Source of the DNA: Maritimibacter sp.
GTDB taxonomy: Bacteria; Pseudomonadota; Alphaproteobacteria; Rhodobacterales; Rhodobacteraceae
DNA length: 64,000 bases
Assembly: GCA_002695005.1 (NCBI GenBank)
Contig: NZNT01000026.1
Location: 124,001-188,000 of the forward strand
Reading direction: 5' to 3'
Below the pieces are notes generated by a model. It made no database searches, was not told where the DNA came from, and was given only the letters and a program-made list of their open reading frames with translations. The stretch's first letter is position 1, and each line of letters begins with the position of its first letter. This document shows, piece by piece, positions 8,738-16,979 of the stretch. Both the position numbers and the translations under genes were made by a program.

Positions 8738-9780
8738 ATGATGGACTTGGGGTCGAACCCTCCACCGATCAATGCACCCTTCGCCTCGAGGTCCTGGGCC
8801 TTGAGGCGGGCGAAGGTATTCAGGAGCACCTCTCCGCGCCAGGAGTTCGGAGCCGGGCGGGCCGCCGCCTGAACCAGAAAAGCGGCTTCGGGAAGAGCGG
8901 CGGCGTGGATGACGGGGGAGCGTGGCATTAGGACGGTCGCACCAGCCCGCAGTCCCGAGAGGAAGAGCCAACCCAGTTTTTGCGAACCATTCGTGCGCGC
9001 GCGGTGTTTTACGGAATCGTGCCCCAAGGCCGCGAGTTGCGTCCCGATCCCAGCATAGATGAACCGCGCGGCGAACAGCCCCGGTCGGCAGGAAAGTGGC
9101 ACCGCGCCGATCCCGGCCTCGGACCGAACATAAAGCGCGTCAGCCTCGCGCAGGAGGCGCTTCACGAGGTCCGCGAGGGCGGCCGACGGTTCCGGCCGGT
9201 GAAGGATACACTCTCGGTGAAGGCCAACTTCGTCGAGCCAGTCCAGGGGCAGGTAAAGCCGCCCTTCACGCGCATCTTCACCCACGTCGCGGGCGATATT
9301 GGTGAGTTGCATTGCGACGCCAAGGTCGCAAGCGCGCGCAAGCGCGTCGGCGTCGCGCACGCCCATCAGCACACACATCATCGCGCCAACGGTCGCGGCC
9401 ACGCGCGCAGCGTAGGCGCGAAGATCCGCCAGACTGCGGTATTCACGGCTCTCGGCGTCCCATTCGAAGCCTTCGAGCAGGGCTTCGGGCAGCGCTCGTG
9501 GCATGTCGAAGGTCTCGATGATACCGGTGAAAGCCCGGTCCTCGGGCGCGTTGCGAGGGCGGCCTTCATAGCACAAGTCAAGGCGGGTTCGCAGGCTTGC
9601 GACAGCCTGCGCCTTGCTATCATTCAAATCGACAGCGTCGTCCGCGCAGCGGCAGAACGCATAAAGCGCCAGCGCCGGGTCGCGAAGGCTGCGCGGCAGA
9701 ACGCGGGACGCAGCGTGAAAGGAGCGGGAGCCGTGGCGGATCGCGCCGGCGCAATAGTCGAGGTCACTCTGGTCAATCAT
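8734..9780 (-). CDS. crtB: phytoene synthase CrtB
   Basis: Condenses two GGPP molecules to phytoene, the first committed carotenoid step. The 348-residue protein shows both aspartate-rich prenyl-diphosphate motifs: YAFCRCADDAVD (about residue 41) and the squalene/phytoene synthase signature MQLTNIARDVGEDAREGRLYLP (about 156-177). The ATG at 9780 overlaps the crtI stop and the gene's own stop overlaps the tspO start, so crtI-crtB-tspO is one coupled unit. Confidence 0.96.
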   Translation of the reverse strand: MIDQSDLDYCAGAIRHGSRSFHAASRVLPRSLRDPALALYAFCRCADDAVDLNDSKAQAVASLRTRLDLCYEGRPRNAPEDRAFTGIIETFDMPRALPEALLEGFEWDAESREYRSLADLRAYAARVAATVGAMMCVLMGVRDADALARACDLGVAMQLTNIARDVGEDAREGRLYLPLDWLDEVGLHRECILHRPEPSAALADLVKRLLREADALYVRSEAGIGAVPLSCRPGLFAARFIYAGIGTQLAALGHDSVKHRARTNGSQKLGWLFLSGLRAGATVLMPRSPVIHAAALPEAAFLVQAAARPAPNSWRGEVLLNTFARLKAQDLEAKGALIGGGFDPKSII

Positions 9781-11330
9781 GGGATGGCCACCTCCGCCGC
9801 ATCCGGCACCAATTGCCCGAGCACTTCCGCGCTCGAAATCACACCCGGCAGACCTGCACCGGGGTGCGTTCCGGCGCCGACAAGAAACAGCCCCGGCACC
9901 TCTTCGACCACGTTATGCGGTCGGAACCAGGCGCTTTGGAGGATGCGCGGCTCGATCGAGAAACCGGAGCCGAACGGGCTGAGATACCGGTCGCGAAACG
10001 TCTCGGGCGTGAACACTTCGCTCGCTGTCAGGTGCTGACGCAGGCCCGGAAGCAGCTGGCGCTCGAGCGTGTCGAGCACTTTCTGCCGGTAGGGCTCGGC
10101 TTCGGTCTGCCAGTCCACCGGATCGGCATGGCCCAGGTGCGGCACCGGACTGAGCGCATAAAACGTGTCATCACCGTCCGGTGCGACTGTCGGGTCGGTC
10201 ACGGCGGGCCGGTGGACATAAAGGCTCATGTCGTCTGACAGGCGTCCATTGCGAAAGATGTCGCGCACCAGCCCCTCATACCGAGGGCCGTTCAGGATCG
10301 TGTGGTGGCCGACGTCCTTCCACTTGTCCCGGGTGCCCTTCGTGCCGAAGTACCAAACGAACAACCCCATGGACCAGCGGCTCTTGCGAAGTTTCGCCTT
10401 CGTCCACCGGCGGCGCGGCGCGTTGCGAAGAAGAGTCTCGTAAGTATGACCTGCATCCGCGTTCGAGACGATCAGGTCGGCCTCGACCGTATCCCCGCCG
10501 CGGGTTCGCACCGCGCACGCGCGTCCTTGCTTCAGGATGACCTCGTCGGCCTCGGTCTGCCACAGGAACCGGCCACCCTGCCCTTCGATCACACGCGCCA
10601 TCGCGGCGGCGAGTTCGGCAACACCGCCGATGACATAATGGACGCCGAAGGCCTTCTCCAGATGGCTCACCAGCGTATAGATCGACGTGACGCGGAACGG
10701 GTCGCCTCCGATGAACAGCGGGTGGAACGACAAGGCCATGCGCAGGCGCGGGTCGCGGATACGGCGCGCGACATGGGCATGGACAGAGCGGTCGGCACGC
10801 AGCGTGGCGAAGGTCGGTAAGACCTTCACGATATCCATGAGCCGGTGCATCGGCCGCCGTCCGAGGGTTTCGAATCCGAAGGTGTAGCGTTTGGCGCTGT
10901 CGGCCACGAACCTGGCGTACCCTTCGCGGTCTTCGGGCGACAGCCGTGCGACTTCCGCTTCTATATCCTGCGCATCCTGCCGCGCGGTGAAGCGCGAACC
11001 GTCCTCCCATCGAATTTCGTAGAACGGATCCAGCGCCCGCAGATCCACCTCGGAATCGAAGTCTCGTCCACAGGTCTGCCAGAGCTCACGCAGAATCTGC
11101 GGGGCCGTCACGATGGTAGGCCCGAGGTCGAAACGGTGGCCCTCGCGACGCAGGCATGTGCCGCGCCCGCCGGGCTGGTCGAGCCTGTCCATGACCGTGA
11201 CGCGGTAACCCTTGGCGCCCAGCCGCATCGCCGCGGCGAGCCCGCCCAGCCCAGCGCCGATGACGAGCGCACTGGGCCCCGTCCGAAGCGGGATTTGTGT
11301 GGATGGGCCGGAGTCCAGACGTGTAAACAT
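9777..11330 (-). CDS. crtI: phytoene desaturase CrtI
   Basis: FAD-dependent desaturase converting phytoene to neurosporene in spheroidene-making bacteria. Its 517 residues include the dinucleotide fold ALVIGAGLGGLAAAMRLGAKG (about 25-45), PGGRGTCLRREGHRFDLGPTIV, and the C-terminal signature LFLVGAGTHPGAGLPGVI. First gene of crtI-crtB-tspO and divergent from crtA; the shared gap carries two PpsR operators. Confidence 0.96.
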   Translation of the reverse strand: MFTRLDSGPSTQIPLRTGPSALVIGAGLGGLAAAMRLGAKGYRVTVMDRLDQPGGRGTCLRREGHRFDLGPTIVTAPQILRELWQTCGRDFDSEVDLRALDPFYEIRWEDGSRFTARQDAQDIEAEVARLSPEDREGYARFVADSAKRYTFGFETLGRRPMHRLMDIVKVLPTFATLRADRSVHAHVARRIRDPRLRMALSFHPLFIGGDPFRVTSIYTLVSHLEKAFGVHYVIGGVAELAAAMARVIEGQGGRFLWQTEADEVILKQGRACAVRTRGGDTVEADLIVSNADAGHTYETLLRNAPRRRWTKAKLRKSRWSMGLFVWYFGTKGTRDKWKDVGHHTILNGPRYEGLVRDIFRNGRLSDDMSLYVHRPAVTDPTVAPDGDDTFYALSPVPHLGHADPVDWQTEAEPYRQKVLDTLERQLLPGLRQHLTASEVFTPETFRDRYLSPFGSGFSIEPRILQSAWFRPHNVVEEVPGLFLVGAGTHPGAGLPGVISSAEVLGQLVPDAAEVAIP

Positions 11331-11345
11331 AAGAAATCCTACGAC

Positions 11346-11417
11346 TGTCTAGTTAAGTTTACAAGTTGGATGATTTCCCTTTTCCGCTGGGCACACTCAT
11401 GTCAGAGTAATTAGACA
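11346..11417. promoter_or_regulatory. two PpsR/CrtJ operators between crtI and crtA
   Basis: Exact TGT-N12-ACA sites lie at 11346-11363 and 11400-11417, 36 bases apart, in the divergent crtI/crtA gap. The wider spacing than in the other two pairs suggests looped or independent occupancy, with one site near each start. Confidence 0.78.
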
Positions 11418-11429
11418 GGGAGGTGCGCC

Positions 11430-12134
11430 ATTCAAACTGTCAGCCTCAGCTTCTTTCGCTTCGATAGCGGGCGGGATCGCCTTTGGGCCTTCGCAATGAT
11501 GGGTCTCGCACGCGGCCGGATGCGGCGGATTCCCGGCATCGGGTTCTGGAAATTGTGCGGCTCCGGCACAGGCGAGGGCTTTACGCCCGTGCCCAACACC
11601 GCTGTCTACGCCATCCTCGCCGCATGGCCAGACGCGGCAACGGCACATGATCGCCTCGCACACGCCCGCATCTTTCAACGCTACCGCGAAAGATCGCGCG
11701 AACACTGGACCGTTTTCCTTTCGCCTGTCTCGGTGCGCGGCGCGTGGTCCGGAGTGACACCGTTTCAATCCGGCGACACCTCTGCTGGCCCCATCGCTGC
11801 TTTGACCCGCGCCACGATCCGTCCCGCTGCCGCGCTCCGGTTCTGGCGGCGTGTGCCCGACATCAGCGCCGTGATCGGCGAGGATGCCAACGTGATGTTC
11901 AAGATCGGGATCGGCGAGGTCCCCCTCCTGCACCAGATCACCTTCTCGATCTGGCCGGACGCCGACGCGTTGGACGCCTTCGCCCACGCAGACGGCCCCC
12001 ATGCCCGCGCGGTCCGCGCGGTCCGCGCGGGTGACTGGTTCCGCGAGGAACTGTTCGCCCGCTTCCGGGTCCTCGATGACATCGGGAGCTGGCATGGGAC
12101 GTCCCCGCTCTCCAACCAGAAGGCCGCCGCATGA
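11430..12134 (+). CDS. crtA: spheroidene monooxygenase CrtA (apparent ATT start)
   Basis: Oxygen-dependent ketolase converting spheroidene to spheroidenone, the red pigment of aerobically grown cells. Homology begins at QTVSLSFFRFDSGRDRLWAF, which corresponds to the very N-terminus of CrtA, but the only codon at the expected start position is ATT at 11430. GGGAGG lies six bases before it, ideal spacing. The first ATG in frame (11496) would remove about 22 conserved residues. With ATT the protein has 234 residues, close to the family's usual 240. The stop overlaps the bchI ATG. Cotranscribed with bchI-bchD-bchO under PpsR control. Confidence 0.88.
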   Translation: MQTVSLSFFRFDSGRDRLWAFAMMGLARGRMRRIPGIGFWKLCGSGTGEGFTPVPNTAVYAILAAWPDAATAHDRLAHARIFQRYRERSREHWTVFLSPVSVRGAWSGVTPFQSGDTSAGPIAALTRATIRPAAALRFWRRVPDISAVIGEDANVMFKIGIGEVPLLHQITFSIWPDADALDAFAHADGPHARAVRAVRAGDWFREELFARFRVLDDIGSWHGTSPLSNQKAAA

Positions 12135-13135
12135 CCGCCCCGTTTCCGTTTTCCGCAATCGTCGGTCAGGACGAAATGAAGCTGGCGCTCGTGCTGGCCG
12201 CAATCGACCCCGGTATCGGCGGCGTTCTCGTCTTCGGGGATCGCGGCACCGGCAAATCAACCGCCGTGCGCGCTCTGGCCGCCCTCCTGCCCCAGATCAC
12301 GGCGGTCGAAGGCTGCCCCGTGAACTCGGCCACGCCGGAGGAATGCCCCGACTGGGCTCGCGTCACCTCAACGGCGCTCGTCGAAAAGCCGACACCCGTC
12401 GTCGACTTGCCGCTGGGCGTCAGCGAGGACCGGGTGACCGGGGCGCTCGACATCGAACGGGCGCTCTCGCGCGGTGAAAAGGCGTTCGAGCCAGGGCTGC
12501 TCGCCCGCGCCAACCGCGGCTTTCTCTATATCGACGAGGTGAATCTGCTCGAAGATCACATCGTGGATCTCTTGCTCGACGTGGCCCAGAGCGGCGTCAA
12601 CGCGGTCGAACGCGAGGGGCTGTCGATCCGCCACGCCGCCCGGTTTGTTCTGGTCGGGTCCGGCAATCCGGAAGAGGGCGAACTGCGCCCCCAGCTTCTC
12701 GACCGGTTCGGCCTGTCGGTGGATGTAGGTTCACCCGACGATATTGAACAAAGAATCGAAGTGATCCGGCGTCGCCACGACTACGAAACGGCGACCGAGT
12801 GCTTCCTGTCACGCTGGCAAGCCGAGGACGCGACTTTGCGCGAGGCAATCGTCGCCGCGCGCACCCGCCTGCCGCTTGTCGAAACCCCGGACGAAACACT
12901 GCGCGATTGTGCGCAGGTCAGCATGGCTGTGGGCACGGATGGTCTGCGGGGTGAACTCACATTGCTTCGTGCGGCACGGGCGCTGGCGGCCTTCGACGGC
13001 GCGGCAACACCCGACCGTTCCCACCTGCGACGGGTCGCACCAATGGCGATGGGTCACCGGTTACGCCGTGATCCGCTGGACGAAAGCAGCGCCGTAAGCC
13101 GCGTCGTCAGGGCGGTCGAGGACGTTCTGGGATGA
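12131..13135 (+). CDS. bchI: magnesium chelatase ATPase subunit BchI
   Basis: AAA+ motor of Mg-chelatase, which with BchD and BchH inserts Mg into protoporphyrin IX at the start of the bacteriochlorophyll branch. The 334 residues include Walker A GDRGTGKST (about residue 38), Walker B LYIDEVNLL, and the sensor 1 region VGSGNPEEGELRPQLLDRFG. Start ATG overlaps the crtA stop and its own stop overlaps the bchD ATG. Confidence 0.97.
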   Translation: MTAPFPFSAIVGQDEMKLALVLAAIDPGIGGVLVFGDRGTGKSTAVRALAALLPQITAVEGCPVNSATPEECPDWARVTSTALVEKPTPVVDLPLGVSEDRVTGALDIERALSRGEKAFEPGLLARANRGFLYIDEVNLLEDHIVDLLLDVAQSGVNAVEREGLSIRHAARFVLVGSGNPEEGELRPQLLDRFGLSVDVGSPDDIEQRIEVIRRRHDYETATECFLSRWQAEDATLREAIVAARTRLPLVETPDETLRDCAQVSMAVGTDGLRGELTLLRAARALAAFDGAATPDRSHLRRVAPMAMGHRLRRDPLDESSAVSRVVRAVEDVLG

Positions 13136-14799
13136 TCGCGCCTGCGTGGTCCACGCTCTTGCGCGCGCTGACGCTGCTGGCCGTCGACCCCGAAGGCCTG
13201 AAGGGCGTGAAGGTCAGGGTACGCGCCGGGCCGGTCCGAACGGCGCTCGACACGGTCCTCACCCGGCTTCCCGGAGCGCAACGCCGCATCCATTCAGACC
13301 TGCCTGATACGCAGCTCTTCGGCGGGCTGGACGTGGTGCGCTCGCTGACCGAAGGGCGGATGGTCGAGGATGCCGGGATCGTGGCACGCCCCGCCACACT
13401 CGTGCTGCCGATGGCAGAGCGGACACCGCCGAGCCTCGCCGCGCGGTTGTCGCAGGTCTTGGACGCAGATCGGGGTCACCGGCTCATCCTGTTGGACGAA
13501 GGCGCAGAGCCGGAGGAACAGGTTCCCGCAAGCCTGTCCGAACGCCTCGCGTTCGCGGTCGACCTGACCGGGCTGCGCCATTGTGAGGTGACCGGCCAGC
13601 TGCCTGCCCCCGGTGATCTGGATGCCGCGCGCGCAGCGCTTAAGCACGTCCGGATACGCCATGAGGATGCAGCGGTCCTGACCGCACTCGCGCTGCGTTT
13701 CGGGATCGTGAGCCTGCGCGCGCCGCATCTCGCACTGCGCACCGCCCGCGCCCTTGCGGCGCTGGAAGGGAGAGATGAGATAAACGACGAAGACCTGTCG
13801 GAGGCCGCCAAGCTGATATTTGCACCTCGTGCGACCCAGCTTCCGGAAACTGAAGACGATCAGCCGCCTGCCGACGCCCCTCCTGAAACTCAGGCCGACG
13901 CCGATGGTGAGGAACAATCGCAGGAAATACCCGAAGACCTGATGGTCGAAGCGGTTCGGGCTGCCGTGCCCCATGACCTTCTCGCTCGCCTGGACCCGGG
14001 CACCGGCGGCGTCCGCGGCGCCACCGGCAGCGGCGCGGGCACCAAGCGGAAGGGCAACCGGCGGGGCCGCCCCCTCCCCTCACGCCCCGGCCGGCCGGAC
14101 GGGCGCGCGCGGATCGACGTGGTCGCCACGCTTCGCGCCGCGGCCCCGTGGCAGGCGTTGCGGCGAGAGGCCCGACCGGACGCGTCCGGCGTGATCGTCA
14201 CCACCGACGACATTCGGTTGAAGCGGTACGAGGACAAGTCAGACCGACTGATCCTGTTCATCGTGGATGCCTCGGGGTCGGCGGCCATGTCCCGGCTCGG
14301 CGAGGCGAAAGGCGCTCTGGAGCTCTTGCTGGCGCAGGCCTACACAACCCGGGATTTCGTGGCGCTCGTCTCCTTCCGGGGAACCGGGGCCGAGGTTCTT
14401 CTGCCCCCTACCCGATCGCTCGTTCAGGCCAAGCGTCGGCTCGCAGCCCTGCCCGGTGGGGGCGGAACGCCGCTCGCGAGCGGATTGCGCGAAGCTCTCG
14501 GCCTCGCGGCCCAGTCCCGCCATCATGGCCTGACCCCCGCTTTCGCCTTGCTCACCGACGGCAAGGCGAACCTCGCGCTCGACGGGAGCGCGAGCCGGGT
14601 GCAGGCCGCCGAGGACGTGGCGGTCATCGCGCGCCACATCGCCGCCGACGGGATGCCCGGTCTCGTCATCGACATCTCGCCGCGTCCCGGACCGGAAACT
14701 GCGGCGCTGGCCAAGGCTCTCGCCGCGCGCCACCTCGCACTTCCCCGCGCCGATGCCGCGCGCATTTCCCACGCTGTCACTTCAGCACTCTCGGGCTGA
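13132..14799 (+). CDS. bchD: magnesium chelatase subunit BchD
   Basis: Platform subunit of Mg-chelatase. The 555-residue protein has an N-terminal AAA-like domain without a P-loop, a low-complexity acidic/proline linker (about 245-270), a basic Gly/Arg-rich stretch (about 290-325), and a C-terminal von Willebrand A domain whose MIDAS starts FIVDASGSAAMSR (about 379). The integrin-like domain contacts BchI and BchH. Coupled to bchI by ATGA. Confidence 0.96.
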   Translation: MIAPAWSTLLRALTLLAVDPEGLKGVKVRVRAGPVRTALDTVLTRLPGAQRRIHSDLPDTQLFGGLDVVRSLTEGRMVEDAGIVARPATLVLPMAERTPPSLAARLSQVLDADRGHRLILLDEGAEPEEQVPASLSERLAFAVDLTGLRHCEVTGQLPAPGDLDAARAALKHVRIRHEDAAVLTALALRFGIVSLRAPHLALRTARALAALEGRDEINDEDLSEAAKLIFAPRATQLPETEDDQPPADAPPETQADADGEEQSQEIPEDLMVEAVRAAVPHDLLARLDPGTGGVRGATGSGAGTKRKGNRRGRPLPSRPGRPDGRARIDVVATLRAAAPWQALRREARPDASGVIVTTDDIRLKRYEDKSDRLILFIVDASGSAAMSRLGEAKGALELLLAQAYTTRDFVALVSFRGTGAEVLLPPTRSLVQAKRRLAALPGGGGTPLASGLREALGLAAQSRHHGLTPAFALLTDGKANLALDGSASRVQAAEDVAVIARHIAADGMPGLVIDISPRPGPETAALAKALAARHLALPRADAARISHAVTSALSG

Positions 14800-14803
14800 G
14801 CCC

Positions 14804-15673
14804 GTGGACCGCGCCCGCGACCTGCCCGGCTGGCCCAATTCCGAGGCCTCCCGCTTCATCCGAAACGGCCATCACGACTGGCATGTGCAGGAGATGGGAT
14901 CGGGACCGGACCTGCTCTTCATTCACGGTGCAGGCGCTTCGACCCACACCTGGCGCGACGTGTTGCCGGACCTCGCGGGTCAATGGCGTTGCCTCGCGCT
15001 GGACCTGCCCGGTCAGGGTTTTACCCGGTCACGCAGCGCGCAGCGCTGGACTCTACCGGACATGGCCGCCGACATCCGCGCGCTTTGCGATGCGCAAAGA
15101 TGGCGCCCCCGCGCCATCGTCGCCCATTCCGCCGGTGTGGCCATCGCCCTCGCCATGGCAAGGGACATGCCTGACCCGCCGGCCGTCATCGGAATCAACG
15201 CGGCATTGGGACGGTTTCGCGGCGTCGCCTCCTGGCTCTTTCCCCTTCTCGCGCGCGTCCTGTCGCTCAACCCGCTCACGCCGACGCTGTTCACGCTGGG
15301 CGGCAAGAACATCCCGCGTGCGCGGCGGCTGATCGAGAGCACCGGCTCAAGGCTCGATGCGCGAGGGATGTACCTGTACGCCACGCTGATGGCGGACCGG
15401 GATCACGTTCACGGCACACTCCAGATGATGACGAACTGGAAAATCGACCCCCTGCTCGCGGACCTCCCGCAAATCAGCGTCCCTGTGCGGCTTATCACCG
15501 GGTCTGGCGATACTTCGGTGCCGCCAGATACCTCACGGGAAGCGGCCGCATGCCTGCCGCACTCATCGGTCGTGTCCTTTGAGGGCCTCGGCCACCTCGC
15601 CCACGAAGAAGCCCCCGAACGCGTGTGTCGCGAGATTTCGGGCTTTCTGTCCGACGAAGCAAGAGCCGGATAA
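14804..15673 (+). CDS. bchO: alpha/beta hydrolase BchO
   Basis: Alpha/beta hydrolase always found next to Mg-chelatase genes in purple bacteria; a role in magnesium chelation has been proposed but is not biochemically settled. It has the oxyanion region FIHGAGASTHTWRD, the nucleophile elbow AHSAGVA, and a C-terminal histidine in LGHLAHEEAP. I chose the GTG at 14804, five bases after the bchD stop, since homology (DRARDLPGWPNSEASRF) begins right there. An ATG at 14753 inside bchD gives only shadow sequence. It ends the crtA-bchIDO operon. Product about 289 residues. Confidence 0.93.
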   Translation: MDRARDLPGWPNSEASRFIRNGHHDWHVQEMGSGPDLLFIHGAGASTHTWRDVLPDLAGQWRCLALDLPGQGFTRSRSAQRWTLPDMAADIRALCDAQRWRPRAIVAHSAGVAIALAMARDMPDPPAVIGINAALGRFRGVASWLFPLLARVLSLNPLTPTLFTLGGKNIPRARRLIESTGSRLDARGMYLYATLMADRDHVHGTLQMMTNWKIDPLLADLPQISVPVRLITGSGDTSVPPDTSREAAACLPHSSVVSFEGLGHLAHEEAPERVCREISGFLSDEARAG

Positions 15674-15926
15674 CGCGCAGATCAGGGCCGGTCACACGCA
15701 TTAAGTCGGCAAAAGATTCGGCTCATACAATCCCTAGCTCCCCGCACGGGAACGACCCGAAAACACGACGCGTGGCGATAGTCGCCTGCGTGAGACAGAA
15801 TGTAACATTCTGAAAAAATGTGATATTTTTGGATTCCTCACATCACCGTTACAAAAATCGTTTACAATAGTCATAAAGTAATACTTAATAAATCCCACGA
15901 ACAAATACGTTCTTTGGGAGGAACCT
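15674..15926. promoter_or_regulatory. AT-rich control region of the ytfQ-like operon, with a GntR-type palindrome
   Basis: No gene is visible in these 253 bases. A perfect 17-base palindrome, CAGAATGTAACATTCTG, sits at 15796-15812. Its centre GT-A-AC fits the GT-N-AC core of FadR-subfamily GntR operators, and the operon encodes such a regulator at its far end. The following 100 bases are unusually AT-rich for this genome and probably hold the promoter. A good ribosome site (GGGAGGAACC) precedes the start at 15927. Confidence 0.5.
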
Positions 15927-16880
15927 ATGAACATCAAAGCAACGCTCCTTGCGAGCGCAGTCGCCCTGACTCCGGCCTTCGCCGTGGCGCAGGATCTTAC
16001 CATCGGCTTTAGCCAGATCGGGTCCGAATCCGGTTGGCGTGCCGCCGAAACGACGGTGACGAAGCAGGAAGCCGAAAAGCGCGGCATCGACCTCAAGTTT
16101 GCCGACGCGCAGCAGAAACAGGAAAACCAGATCAAAGCGATCCGCAGCTTCATCGCTCAGGGTGTTGACGCGATCCTTCTGGCGCCCGTCGTCGCCACCG
16201 GCTGGGACGAAGTGCTCGAAGAAGCCGCCGACGCCGAGATCCCGGTGGTGCTGCTCGACCGCACGGTCGACGCCCCCGAAGACCTCTACCTGACCGCCGT
16301 CACCTCCGACCTCGTCCACGAGGGCCGGGTGGCCGGACAGTGGCTGGTCGACGAAATGGCCGGCGAACCCTGCCGCATCGTCGAGCTTCAGGGCACGACG
16401 GGCTCATCGCCCGCCATCGACCGCAAGCAAGGCTTCGAGGAGGGCATTGCCGGCGCCGAGGGACTTGAGATCGTGCGCAGCCAGACCGGCGACTTCACCC
16501 GCAGCCAGGGCAAGGTCGTGATGGAAAGCTTCCTGAAGGCCGAAGGTGGCGAGAACATCTGCGCGCTCTACGCTCACAACGACGACATGGCCGTCGGGGC
16601 GATCCAGGCGATCAAGGAAGCGGGTCTGAACCCGGGCGAAGACATCAAGATCGTCGCGATCGACGCCGTGCCGGATGCGCACCTCGCCATCGCGAACGGC
16701 GAAATGAACGCGACCATCGAGCTGACGCCGAACATGGCCGGCCCGGCACTCGACGCGCTCGAAGCCTACCTCGCAGACGGCACCGCCCCTGCGAAATGGA
16801 TCCAGACCGAAAGCAAGCTCTTCACCGCAGCGGACGACAACGCGGCGATCTACGAAGAGAAAAAGAACCTCGGCTACTGA
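15927..16880 (+). CDS. sugar ABC transporter substrate-binding protein, YtfQ type
   Basis: Periplasmic sugar-binding protein of the pentose/galactofuranose (CUT2) class, 317 residues with a signal peptide (MNIKATLLASAVALTPAFAVA, cut before QDLTIGFSQ). The closest family I can name is E. coli YtfQ, a galactofuranose-binding protein, from motifs such as TIGFSQIGSESGWRAAETTV and LDRTVDAPEDLYLTAVTSD. First gene of a five-gene operon with an ATPase, two permeases and a GntR regulator. The likely ligand is a furanose sugar, which fits the nearby arabinofuranosidase, but the specificity is inferred. Confidence 0.9.
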   Translation: MNIKATLLASAVALTPAFAVAQDLTIGFSQIGSESGWRAAETTVTKQEAEKRGIDLKFADAQQKQENQIKAIRSFIAQGVDAILLAPVVATGWDEVLEEAADAEIPVVLLDRTVDAPEDLYLTAVTSDLVHEGRVAGQWLVDEMAGEPCRIVELQGTTGSSPAIDRKQGFEEGIAGAEGLEIVRSQTGDFTRSQGKVVMESFLKAEGGENICALYAHNDDMAVGAIQAIKEAGLNPGEDIKIVAIDAVPDAHLAIANGEMNATIELTPNMAGPALDALEAYLADGTAPAKWIQTESKLFTAADDNAAIYEEKKNLGY

Positions 16881-16889
16881 GCTGACCGG

Positions 16890-16920
16890 GACGGGCCGGG
16901 ATCCTCACGCCCTGCCCGTC
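16890..16920 (+). other. intercistronic stem-loop after the binding-protein gene
   Basis: GACGGGC-c-GGG pairs with CCC-t-GCCCGTC around a nine-base loop, ten bases after the stop at 16880. Such structures often protect or attenuate mRNA so that the binding protein is made in excess of the membrane components. There is only a short pyrimidine run after it, so full termination is doubtful. Confidence 0.55.
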
Positions 16921-16979
16921 TTCTCCCTCGGTGGTCCCGTGCTAACATGGCGCAGGGCCACCGCTCGGGAGGACGCGAT

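Noticed and set aside
13990-14110. Basic Gly/Arg-rich stretch in bchD as a frameshift or insertion
   Set aside because: A low-complexity linker between the AAA-like and von Willebrand domains is normal in BchD, and the frame continues into an intact MIDAS.
14753-14803. ATG at 14753 as the bchO start
   Set aside because: The extra residues overlap the end of bchD and show no family resemblance; GTG at 14804 matches the usual BchO N-terminus.
15797-15820. The palindrome after bchO as an intrinsic terminator
   Set aside because: The loop would be only three bases and it is followed by an A run, not T's, on the coding strand; an operator is more likely.
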